Origin: Melieria omissa
Lineage: Eukaryota; Arthropoda; Insecta; Diptera; Ulidiidae
Reading direction: 5' to 3'
Assembly: GCA_963971225.1 (NCBI GenBank)
Contig: OZ020269.1
Coordinates: forward strand, 23,142,084 to 23,206,083
DNA length: 64,000 nt
The position numbers were made by a program, and so were the translations under genes. The notes beneath the pieces are model-generated. The model saw nothing but the letters and a program-made list of their open reading frames with translations. It had not been told where the DNA came from and made no database searches. Below, piece by piece: positions 18,958 through 30,700 of this stretch; within the stretch, counting starts at the first letter, position 1; each line of letters opens with the position of its first letter.

Positions 18958-21900
18958 ATGATTATTTACACAAATGAGGGAAATCCGTTCGGACTAAAAT
19001 TGCAGCTGCTGGCGAAGTTTGCCAAACTTGCCGTAACAGTGGAGAAAATCAGCCTTAACGGTAATTGTCTCTCGGTACATGGACTGCCAAGTCAGCGGAC
19101 CTGGCGCTTCATGCAGTGTCAGCATGTAACGTCGTTGACTGATGCAATTACTGGTTTCTATTTGCAGAGGCCACGGAGAAAGGCTTTCTCGTACTGCCCA
19201 CACTGGAACTGGACAATGGGCTGAGACTGTTCTCCACGAATGCAGCGGCACGATATCTGTTTCCCGACGAGGGTGCGCTGCGCGATGAGGTCAATACACA
19301 ACCGTCTAAAGCACCGAAGAAACGTAATTTCAAACACATTTTGCTCATTTGTTTACAGTGGCTGGAGTGGTCCAGCGTTCTGCTGGCGCCTGCGCTGGCG
19401 CAACACATGGCTGTGGGCCATCGCGCCAATCCCGAAGCACTGCCCATGCTGAATGCGCTGGTGAAAAAACTCGACGAGCGTCTGAACGAGTCACCGTATT
19501 TGGCTGGCGACAAACTGACCGCGGCCGATATTTTTGTTTGGTCACTGCTCGCGCCCGACGGCACACTCAAGGGTGCCCAAAACATTGAGAATTTAAAAGT
19601 GTGGTACCGCAAAATGACCGCACTGCCCGAGGTGCAAGCAGTGCTAGCTGAGCAGCCGTTGCGAGATTTGACCTTCACGTCACTGCAAAACAGCAATCAG
19701 TACGGCGGCCTACATCACGTTGCGCTGAAAGTGGCCACAGCAGCGGATGCTACGAAAGTTTTGGCCGAGACTGGTGGCAGTCTGGCGGATACTGTGACGG
19801 ACGAAGAGCTGGACAGTGCGCGTCTGGCATTTGTGACGGTTAGTGTTCCTGAGCGCAAGGATCCGCGCACCATACTACCTAAGGCAGGCGAACGCAACGT
19901 ATTGATCACTTCTGCTTTGCCGTATGTGAACAATGTTCCGCATTTGGGCAACATCATTGGTTGTGTGCTGTCAGCTGATATTTTCGCCAGGTGAGCCGCA
20001 TGAGACAATCGCCGAATCGAGTAAATTTCAATAGGAACTTTTATTTGTTTTTGCACAGATATTCACGTTCGGCTGGTTACAACACGCTGCTCATATCCGG
20101 CACTGACGAGTATGGCACTGCCACTGAAAATAAGGCGATGGCCGAAAATCTTACGCCAAAGGAAATTTGCGACAAGTATTTCGAGTTGCACAACTCCATT
20201 TATCGCTGGTTCGGTATTGGCTTCGACTTCTTCGGCCGCACCACGGCGCAACATCAAACCGAGTGAGTGTGAAATGTCAATAAAACATTCATATTCTTTA
20301 CTTACTATCAACTACTTGATTTCAATGCTCTATTATTGCATTTTCAGAATCGTGCAAGAGGCTTTCAAAGACGTTTACAACAACGGCTACATATTAACTG
20401 AGAGCGTGGAACAGCTGCTATGTCCGAAATGCGATCGCTTCTTGGCCGATCGGTGCGTTGGCAATAATGCAAATGCAAATATCTGATAACCTTTCATGAG
20501 TTCACTTCAGTTTCGTAGAGGGCACCTGTCCGCATCCCGGCTGTGGCTATGAAGATGCACGTGGCGATCAGTGCGACAAGTGCGGCAAGCTAGTGAACGC
20601 AACCGAGCTGATACGGCCGCGCTGCAAAGTGTGCAATACAGCGCCCGTGGTGCGCACCTCCGAACAGCTCTTTCTCGACCTGCCCAAAATCGAGCCGCAG
20701 CTACGCGAGTGGGTGGATCGCGTTGCCGGCGGCTGGACGAACAATGCACGCGTGATTACGTATGCTTGGTTGCGCGAGGGTCTGAAGCCGCGCTGCATTA
20801 CACGCGATCTGAAATGGGGCATACCCGTGCCCCATCCCGGCTTCGAAAAGAAAGTATTCTATGTGTGGTTCGATGCACCGTACGGCTACGTCTCCATGAC
20901 AAAAACCTACACCAAAGAATACAAGCAGTGGTGGCAACCCGCGCAGGGTGTCAATGTCGAACTCTTCCAATTCATGGCCAAAGACAACGTGCCGTTCCAT
21001 TCGGTAATGTGGCCCAGTTCGCTGCTGGCCACCAACAAAGGCCAAACGCTTGTTTCACATGTTATGGCTACCGAGTATCTAAACTACGAAGATGGCAAGT
21101 TCAGCAAGAGCCGCGGCGTTGGTGTCTTTGGCAACGATGCACAGGTACGTAAAACTTGCTGGTTAATAATTTTAAATACTAAAATAAGTAATATATTCTT
21201 AGGAGACTGGCATTGCTTCTGACATTTGGCGCTTCTACCTCGCTTCCGCACGTCCCGAGGGACAGGACTCTAGCTTCAGCTGGAACGATTTGGCAGCACG
21301 AAACAATTCCGACTTGCTCAACAATTTGGGCAACTTTGTGAATCGTGCGTTAGTGTTTTGCGAGAAGAACTTCAACAGCGTCATTCCCCATATGACGCTG
21401 ACCAACGACGAGCTCATACTGCTGGCGCTTATTAATCGCGAGTTCCGCGGTTATGTCAATTCGCTGGAGAAAGCGCGACTACGCGATGGCATTCGGCATT
21501 TACTGTCGATATCGCGCCACGGCAACGGCTACATGCAGGCGCAGCAGCCTTGGGTGTTGCTCAAAGGTAGCGCAGAGCAAAAGGAGCGCGCCGCCACCAT
21601 TATCGGTGTGAACTGCAACATTGCCTGTCTGCTGGCCAATTTGATGTTCCCTTACATGCCGGCGACAGCGCGCACGCTCTTCGAGCAGCTTAACACCAAG
21701 CAGACGGTGCTGAATGCAGAGTAAGTGAAATGTGTTGCTGCTTTGTTTTCGTTTGTTAACTTATCATTTGTTTTCAGTAAACCGTTTATCAACATACTGC
21801 TGCCGTCCGGCCACAAGATTGGCAAGCCAGCGCCACTCTTCACCAAACTGGAACAGAGCTTCATCGATGAGCTGAAGGTGAAGTTTGGCGGCGTACAGGA

Positions 21901-22430
21901 GACAACTGCCAACAATGCGACTGTGGTTGCTGCAGCTACACCGGCTGCGGCACAAAACGGCACTCTGTCCGTAAAACAGCTGGAAGAGGCCATACAGCGA
22001 CAAGGTGATAAGGTGCGTCAACTGAAGGCGAGCACCAAAGACAAAGCAGTCTGGCAGCCAGAAGTAAACGCGCTGCTCGACTTGAAGAAACAGCTGACAG
22101 CGGCACAAGCAGCAGCAACAACACCAGCGCAACCACAGCCTGCTGAGGCGGACAAAGTCAAAGCGTTAGAGGAGCAAATAGCAAAACAGGTAAGTCGACG
22201 AACAAATTTAAGAGCTACGCAGTTTATTTAGATTCAGTTAAATTATGAATTAAATTAATTAAAATTTCTGAAATGTTCAGGGCGAAAAAGTACGAACCCT
22301 AAAAGGTAGCGCGGACGCTGCGGTCTGGAAACCAGAAGTGGAGGTTTTACTAAATCTGAAGAAAGAGCTGGCCAGCCTAACAGGTGCCCCAGCACCGGTT
22401 GCACAAGGCAAAAACAAAAAGAAGAAATGA
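18958..22430 (+). CDS. MetRS: Methionyl-tRNA synthetase, cytosolic (complete, 9 coding exons)
   Basis: Exons 18958-19060, 19168-19289, 19359-19990, 20059-20262, 20348-20452, 20511-21144, 21203-21720, 21778-22189 and 22281-22430 join in frame to 959 aa. The enzyme charges tRNA-Met for cytosolic initiation and elongation. Domains in order: GST-like N-terminal region (1 to about 200, with the GST-C signature [15 protein letters not shown]); class I catalytic core from about 257 with the HIGH motif as HLGN at 270-273; a connective insertion with Cys-x2-Cys knots ([23 protein letters not shown]); KMSKS as KFSKS at 585-589; anticodon-binding helical domain (about 610-790); and two WHEP repeats (about 837-880 and 900-945) before a Lys-rich end. 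The second WHEP repeat is split by the last intron. WHEP and GST-like domains are typical of animal cytosolic MetRS that joins the multisynthetase complex. AATAAA lies at 22772-22777. Confidence 0.95.
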
Positions 22431-23293
22431 ATGCAATTCAGCGAAGTTCGTGTCACCACACAAACTCCTTCAAGTCAAAAGTCATTTTGTATGAAATGAA
22501 ATCAATTTTCAACAGTTTCTTATGATTACTTTCCTAATTTATTGACACATTTTGATTTAGTGATTCTAGTTTTAGTTAAATTTTCTCACTTTTAAGTTGC
22601 ACCTGCTCATGTATTTTGCTTTCGTATTTTTCATTTTTTTTTCTTTTAAAGAAATTGTTTACGAATAATTGTGTTATTGTTTTAAGGCATTAACTATTTA
22701 TGAATTCATGGACTGTTTATTTCAAAGAAATTTTTGAATATGTTTTTCATTTCAATCTAAAGCTGCATGCCAATAAAATTCTCAAACCATACAAAACTTG
22801 AGTTTCAAGCAAACGTTGCCTTCCTGTTCCCAATAAGTTGTAAAATAGGTTCATTAAAATCCATCAAAAAACATAATTTTTAAATTAATTTCTTCTTTTA
22901 TTCATAAAATATATTTACACTAACATTACAACATTACAATTATTTTTAAATATGCTCGAATTCTTGTTTAAATCTAGGCTTTGTTTACATTTAACACTTT
23001 TGATTAGTACAATTGCAATAAATAACATTCGCCGCTACAACTAATTGCTAACCGTCCAGCGCTTCCGATTGCGCGCGTGTTCTAGTGGCATTGGTTGCAG
23101 TTGGATTAATTTTATTTAAGTCAGTTTATTTGTTGCTCAAATTATTCGAATTATTATGTACACTGGCTTAACGACTAGTTCTAAGTATCCTTACTGCTGC
23201 AATCGGCCATAAACGATACTCGTACTCAACTATGCACTTAACTAGATTTCTATGCGAATGAGATGCACGGGGCGCATCACTTCGGTCATCTTA
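22431..23293. other. MetRS 3' UTR and intergenic spacer
   Basis: The MetRS 3' UTR probably runs to just past the AATAAA at 22772-22777. The rest is AT-rich spacer with no gene that I can support. A slightly GC-richer stretch at 23050-23290 has no recognised content and ends at the TA target of the decayed transposon. Confidence 0.5.
22772..22777 (+). terminator. Poly(A) signal, MetRS
   Basis: AATAAA 342 nt past the MetRS stop codon; the best-placed such hexamer downstream of the gene. Confidence 0.55.
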
Positions 23294-24538
23294 AAGGGTG
23301 TGCATACCAAAATCGGGACACTTTAAACCCCTGTTTCTGTTAAAATAAAACTCTTTGAAAAGTAAAATTTTAGATTTAAGTAATCCATGACTTCAAACCC
23401 CGTTTTATTAGTAAGAAAATGGCAAACGAATACGAGCGTAGAAAACTAATGTTGCACGAACACATTACGAATCACAACCTCAGGATACACCAAATTGCAA
23501 AAAAGCTAATGCGGTAAAGTGTTGACAAATTTAATGAACGGCTGAGTGTTGATCGTAAGGCGGGTAGTGGTGGTCAGAAGAATTTTAGATGCACATAGAA
23601 AGTGACTGCCGCATTTAAAAAAAATCGGCAAATGTCAAGTCGTTCGGTAGCTAAAATCGTGGAGAAATCATCATCGTTCGTCCAGAAAGCCAAGAGGCGA
23701 GCAAGCTTGAAAAGTTACAAGGCTCAAGTAGTACCAGATCCTGACGCGAAACAAAATCTCACTGCGAAGCGTCGTTGCCGTACTTGTACGAAAATTTGCT
23801 AACGAAATTCAGTTGTGTGATCATGAATGATGAAACATACTGCTTCGACAACTTTAAATTTTTAGCTGGGTGAGATATCTACACATCCACGAATCGCCAA
23901 GATGTTGCTGATGAATACAAGGTGAATTCAAGGTCAAAATTCCCAAAGAAAACCATGGTTTGGCAAGCCATCTGTTCGTGCGGTGTTAAAACAAATCCTT
24001 TTGTAACAGTCGGTACAATGAATGGCAATATTAACCGGGAAGAATGTCTCGAAAAGAGACTGCTGCCTCTCATTCGCCGCCATACATCAAAACCGTTGTT
24101 TTGGCCTGACTTGGCTACTTGCCACTACTCCAGGGTGACTGCAGTGATATGAAGAGAATGGGGTCGAATATGTACAGCGCGAGTGTAATCCGTCTAATAG
24201 CCCGAAACTCCGCCCTTTCGAAAAGTAGCGACTAGTAGTGATAGTTAAAGTCATTTTAAAAAAGAGTAGTGCGAGTGTATCGACAGAAGAAGAGTTGCGA
24301 TGGAAGTGACTGTGGGGGTCTAAAAAAGTGAACGAATGCTTCGTGCAACAATTGCTGGGAGGAGTCTGACGAAAAGTGCGATTGATGGCATACGGAGAAA
24401 ACAATTGGAAATTAATCTGGGCTTTATAAAACTTTAAAGAGCGAAGAGTAGAAATCAATGGTTGAAACAAATTCTAGGTTACTTAATTTTATTTTTATAT
24501 CAGAAAATAAGTGTCCTGATTTTGGTGTTGGCACCCTT
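23294..24538 (+). mobile_element. Decayed DD37E-type Tc1/mariner element
   Basis: A 1245-bp element flanked by TA at 23292-23293 and 24539-24540. The terminal inverted repeats are degenerate but clear: the left end AAGGGTGTGCATACCAAAAT pairs with the right end read in reverse, AAGGGTGCCAACACCAAAAT, and both continue into a CRGGACACTT block. A broken transposase on the plus strand begins near 23419 (MANEYERRKLMLHEH) and runs through several stops and frame changes. It keeps MNDETYC (first Asp), the block MVWQAICSCG.KT, and FWPDLATCHYSR (second Asp), all closely like the intact element at 38051-39349. Its region after the second Asp is wrecked. It lies between the MetRS 3' end and the 3' end of the membrane-protein gene. 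Confidence 0.85.
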
Positions 24539-24601
24539 TATTTAGTTCGCTTTGAGCATGGCATACAGGGAGCTTCCCAAGCAACGAGGCCGACGTTTAT
24601 T
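24537..24601 (-). promoter_or_regulatory. Candidate polyadenylation signals of the membrane-protein gene
   Basis: On the minus strand, AATAAA occurs at 24601-24596 (106 nt past the stop) and again at 24542-24537. The second hexamer spans the TA junction of the decayed DD37E element, so two of its bases are transposon ends. Either could be used. Confidence 0.4.
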
Positions 24602-24706
24602 CATTCACATGCACACATGTATACTGCTTTTCATCACACTTCACACACACACACACTCTCATACACTCATCAAACATGCATTAACAAGGCCACAGCGCAC
24701 TCCGGC

Positions 24707-27700
24707 CTATTTCATGTAATAACTGCTCGGCGCACGCCCCGACGTGTACGTGCTCATGGGAATGCCCTGCGGACCCGGTATGTGGTTGTTGCCGGCGTGC
24801 GAGTGCGACGACGACGGATGCTGCGAGCCATAGAGATGGTCCACACTGGTGTTGCCGATGCCATTGCCCGACGGCTCGTAGTCGACATCGTAGTAGATGC
24901 CCGACTGATTCTAACGAAAATCCAATTCAAATTTGTTGCAATGATTGTTGTTGTTGCCGTCGCTACTCACCGCTATGCTACCATTGCTGCGACTCTTCGG
25001 TCGGGGTACTTGAAAGTTGCGTCCCAGCAGATCGGTGCGATCCTCCTCTTCGCTGGAGCTGGAGTTCTCCAGTGTGCGCATTCCGTTTGTGCGCGAGCTC
25101 AGTCCCAGTCTTCTAAGAGCAGGGGGTTGGGGAAAGAAAACAAACTCTCATTAGTTGTCCGACAGTGCAAGCTTTAAGGGATTTTCAGCTAAATACGCAC
25201 TCATACCGTGGCAGCGGCACCGGCGGTGCCATGTTCTGGTTCTGGTGCATTTGCATGCTGCTCTGCATGGACATGCCGCCAATGGTGCCTATGCCCATGG
25301 TCTGCAGATTCGGATAGGCAAACATGGCCGACGACGGACGTGTGGGACCAATGGGCTCCGCCTGTGAAATCGACAACATTTATTTAAAGGATGTTTCGAT
25401 GGCGAAATTTGCCGAAGTGATCACCTTTTTCTGCCAACTCACCCCGTAATGATTCGTCTGGGCCATCACATCGGCAATCTGCGCCCAACGCATGCGATCC
25501 TCGAGCGTCACTTGGTAGCCGGGTGCCGCCAGCGCAGCCGACTTCAGTGGAGCTGTGTTCATGTAGCCGAATACGGGCGAACCCATTGCGTTCTTCTGTT
25601 CGCGCTGCCAGCGTCGCGACCACATAATCAGACAAACCAGGGTCAGCACAATAATGACAACTGCCGCCACCGAGGCGCCAATGGCCACGCCCAGCACCTC
25701 GCCATCGATCTCGCACTGGCCGCCGTAGTGACTAGAATCGCAGGCGCACACCTGGTTGCCTTCGTCGTTGTAGCTGCAGCTGCCGCGATTGTTGCAGTAC
25801 GAATCGGGGCACGATTGGCAATCGCGACCGGCGCGCTGCGGCTGATCGGCCCACGGGTCGCGGAAGCCCGCTTCGCAGGCGCAGCGAAAGCTGCCCCACA
25901 GATTTGTGCATGTGGCGCTCGAATGACAGTCGTTCAGTTCGCGTGATTGACATTCGTCGAGGTCGTGCAGAGCGGATATTGAGCCTTCCGGCGAGGTGAC
26001 GTACAGCACGGAGTTGCCAATGTTGTTGTTGCGCCGATGCAACACGCCCAGCAGATGCTTTTGTACATCGCTGCGCAGATTTGGGCGCAGAGTTTCAACG
26101 CTTTCGTCCAGCTGCAAGAAAACGTTGAATGGAAAGAAGTTGGTTAGATTTGGTTGGACAAATTATTGTTTAACTCGCCTTGATGGTCAAATTGACAAAG
26201 ACGCCGCTGCCACCGAGATTCGGATCTCCACGATAGATATTGTTGACCTTGGCCTCCAAGAATTCGTCCGAGTAGGGTGTCATCGACATGGCCGAGTCAA
26301 TCTATTGGCAGAACAGAAACATCTTTAGTCAAGTATTCTTTGGATTATGCAAACTTATTGAATTGCCTACCGCTCGTATCGATTCGTAGCTCAGCTGCCC
26401 GTACGGCTCACTGTTGTGGTCCATCAGCTTGTTGTCCCAAACAATGCGATGATCATAAATACGATCCACTCGCAGCCCCAAATAGAAGGAGATGACCTTG
26501 CGACACGGCTCCCTGTGCTTCCGACGCGAATAACCTAAAATAACAGCAATTTAATGCATTCAATCTACTTGCAAGTTCGGTTCCGACAAGCCGCCTTACC
26601 CGGTCGACAGTGACAACTCGATACGCCGTTCTCTGTTTTGCAGCGTTCGTGCTGCGCCTGATCGCATGTCGAATCGTCGCCCACAATGCAGGTGTCGATG
26701 CGCACCGGCGGCTGCGTGGGTCGTGTGCGGTAATGTGGTCTCGTTGCTGCCGAATTGGTGCTCGGTGTCTGCGGCTGCGGCTTGACGCTTTGCGCTTTCG
26801 TTGGCTTCAGCTCCACCACCTCTGTCTCCGGCACTCCATAACCGCTGCCCAGGTTCGGAAGTGCATTCTGTGTCACCGCACTACCACTCGCACCTACACC
26901 GCCAGTGCCACCACCACTCGCCGGCAGCCCCGGCAGCTGAGGTATTGCTGTGGCAGGCGTTGTGGGCGCAGCCGGCGGATCTGTTGGGTCACCAAAGAGA
27001 TTGATGTAAGTACGTTTACCATCGATTGAAACAAACCCGTCATCACCTGAAGCGGACACAATGATATCGGCCTGCGGCTGCTGCGGCAAACCGGCGCCTC
27101 CGCCTCCGCCGCTGCCATAAGAGCCGTACGGCTTAATGTTGATGGTCTGCTGAGAGCCGCCCGCCGAGCCGGGACCTTGTATGGCCGACAGTGTTACGTC
27201 GAATATTTCCCCATAGCCGGGTGGCAGGTGCTGCCGTGTGGGCTGTATGTGTGCGGGCGGCTGTTGCTGCGGGCGCTGGGGCCGTGGACGGCCGCCCGGT
27301 TTGAATTCGGGGTCGTCCAATACAATGCCGGGTCGGGGCTGATACTTGGCTGGCGGGGCGGATGGTGACGTAGGTGGGACGACGTTAGTGGGCAATTCGG
27401 TGGTGGTTGTGGTGGTTGTGGTGGTGGTAGTAGAGGTGGTTGTGGTTTTGGTGGTAGTAGCGGTGGTGGAGGGTAGGGGAGCAGAAGTGGATGGTGTGGG
27501 TTCGATGACAGCCTGCAATTCGGTGCTGCGTGTGGCGCTGCTCGTGTCTGCAGATTGCGTTGTATCTGGCATTCCGCTGGAAATGGCTGTTTGGGACGTT
27601 GAACTGCTCTTTTGTGTAGCAGTTTCCAGCGCTGGAGTTTTGCTTGGCGTCATGAAAATGACCTCTTCCGTTGAGGGATCCAGTTCAACATCGGCTGCGC

Positions 27701-30700
27701 TCTCCATGGGCATCGGCAGGTAAGTCGAGGACATTTGCATCTGTGTGCGCACCACCGAACTGGTCTCTATGATGGTCGTGTAGTCATCGGGCGTGTGTTT
27801 TTTCTTGTCACTGCTTTTGTGCTTGTTGGGCTTCTTTTTGTTGTTATTGCTGTGCTCTTCTTTCTTGGCCGGTGCAGGCGCAGGTGCTGGTACTGGTGCC
27901 GGCGGTTCCTCATCTGCATTAGCGCCATCGCTGCCGGATGCCACGTTGTCAGCAACACCGTCGACGGGTTCTTGATCCGACACCTCAATGTACTGTGTGT
28001 TGGCATCTTCATTGGAGAACTCCGAATCGTAGGTGGTGTCGGTGGGCTGCGGCGTATCTGGACTATCATTGTCATCACTAAGCGTTGGCAACGGCTCCTC
28101 GGACTGCTGAGTGCTTGGCGCACGTGGCGGCTGCGCTTCCTGCTGCCCCAACTGCGACTCGTTTTCCAGCGGCGGATTCATCTGCGACGACGGCAACGGC
28201 TTGTACTGCGGTATGGGACGACGTCCGCCAATGGTGGTCGTAATGGGTGGGCGTGGCTTCTGACGATGCCAGGGCGGACGATTGCTTATGAAGCCCGGTC
28301 GAAACGGTACAATCTGTTCCGGTATGGGCACACCGGTAATGAACGGCCGCTCGGGTCTGTCGAAGGGGCCCGTGTACGGAGGCGGTCGTATCGAAGAGCC
28401 GAGCGGTTTCTTCTGCGTGTCATAGTCCAGCGGCAGCGTCTGCACGTCGGTAATGCGCGGCGGTCCGCGATTGTTGATGCGACTCGGCGACGGTCGGCGC
28501 AGACCCTGTGTGTTGGCGTGCACGTTTACGTTGCCGTTGAGCAGCTTCACAATGCCGGTGATGATGTCCTGTATGTCGGGGTTGGGGTTCTGACGCGGAT
28601 TATGCGGCACCGCTGTGGCACTGGCCACCGTCGAGGTAGCAGTACTGCTCGTCGGCTTGATTGGGGACCCCGACGTAAACGGTCGCAGGTCCCCTCGCGC
28701 TAAAAAAGAATCCGTGGAGCTGGAGCTGATGGCGGTGGGCAAAGTGGCTGCATTGGAAGAACGCAAAGTTTTGCCAGCACGTGCGCGCTGCGTCAGTTCG
28801 GGCGCCTCGGCCGATCCGTCAAAAGTGCCAGTGGGCTTAATGTTGTACTGGAAATAGCGACCGGCGCCGGCATCTTTCTCACTTTCGCTGGGAAAGTTAA
28901 CAGCATTGGGTCCGGATTTCGGATAGTTGTCGTTGAGAATGGGCAGGGCGGAGCGTTCGACGCGCATGTGAGGGCGTGTTTCGTTCTCTTCGTGACTGAG
29001 GTCGAGCGGGCCTGAGGCTGCCGAGTCGGCAATGGTGCTTTCGAGTGCGAGCTGCGAAGTGTGCAGCAGAGAAAGGCCGGCGACATCCAGCTGACTGCTG
29101 GATTTCGGTGAAATTTGAGAAATAGAAGGCAAACCGCCATCGTGCCGACATTCTGCAAAAGGGGGAAAGAAAGAAATGAACAAATGAATTTAGTTTAATA
29201 ACAGCGTGTAAAGTTTGTGTGCGAAGAAATGAGATAAAGCTTAATTTTATTTTGATGCGGAAGAGAAAAAACGCTATTAATTTAGTAAATGTAATGAAAG
29301 AAACAATGTTGTTGTAAACTGCCAACGCTTGCACGCAATTAACACACTTTAAACGATGGAAAAGAGATCGCCGCAGCAACAAAAAATACCTAAAATTACA
29401 GGCGGAAAAAATTCAACAGATTCAGTGATTTAAAGTGATAATCTGGCTACATTAAAACTTGTGAAATTATGGAAAATTTCTTGACTCATGAGATTGAAAT
29501 ACTTCTATTTTTTTTTTTCTATGAATTACAGAACTATTCTGAGATAAATTAGTTTACTAACAGAAAATTCTAAATAAATTAGATACTGAAGTAAAAAAAC
29601 TTAATTGGATAATTCAATTTAAATATGTCGAACAATTATATAGTATTAAATAAAGAATCATGTTGAGAAATCATGCCCAAAACTTTCAACTGAAAATATA
29701 AATCAATATTTGATAAAATATTTAAAATTTAAAAATACGTTGTAAAAAAAAGATTGATTTTCCCTCAATAATTGAAACCGGATATATGTGAAATCAGTAG
29801 TGAATCAGAGCGAAGTAAAAAAATAAAAAGACATTACATTAAATAAGCCAAACTGACATCAACTTGTCCCTTCAAAATAAGAAAATTTATATTTTAAGAT
29901 AATTTTTTCTGTGTAGTAAAAAAGCCGCACTCCTCTGCAATTCTCTCCCAGAAATGAGTCAATTATGTTTCAAGTGAAGAAAGAGCGTTTTTTTATTTGC
30001 AGAAAGCCATAATTTATTCAGTGCGATCATCATAAAACTAGCCACGGCCAAGTTAACTAACCTTAACGAGACGCCATTCTATTTAATAAAATTGCAACAG
30101 CCGCCAACAAAACGCATCAGAACGTGAAACATACAACAGTGTTACGTATGATTTAACAAATAGAACGTCATGCAGGAACTTCCACATATATATTTTTGTA
30201 ATAATTTTCAATTTTTTCCGCGTTTGTGTCTTAAGTCTTTCGTTTCGTAGAGAAGCGCAACTGGCAACAGCGAACTGCCTGAAGTTTCTAATATTGAAGT
30301 TTTTGATTTTAATCGAATTTATGCGCACGTAGTAGCAACTGATTTTCTTTGTAGTTTACTGCTACACACTTTTTCCGTCAGTGCCATCAGTGCCGCTTGG
30401 CACATGTCAAGGTGAAATTTTTTCTTTTCCACGCGTTACTAACACTTTTATTTTTTCTACAATCACGCACACACAAGCAGCTGTATGTATGTATGTATGC
30501 ATGCATATAACTTTAGATTCTTCGGTTGCTGCGTAACTGCTGGCGTGGCTGCGGCTGCGACTGCAAAACAAATACATTACCCGCTGACGACAGCGACATC
30601 AATCTTGGCTCTAATGTGCAATGTGATGCTGCCACCGCCGCTGCAGCTGATGCTATCTGTGCACATGTTATACATAAACATACACACATATCTATTTATA

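Noticed and set aside
20571..21152. 193-codon open frame on the plus strand
   Set aside because: Shifted frame of MetRS exon 6, Arg-rich with no domain.
24458..25177. 239-codon open frame on the plus strand
   Set aside because: It runs across two exons and an intron of the minus-strand gene, and its product is low-complexity His/Arg/Ala-rich.
27735..28703. 322-codon open frame on the plus strand
   Set aside because: It is antisense to the Pro/Thr-rich exon; its Arg/Val-rich composition and lack of family signatures show it is a shadow of the biased coding strand.
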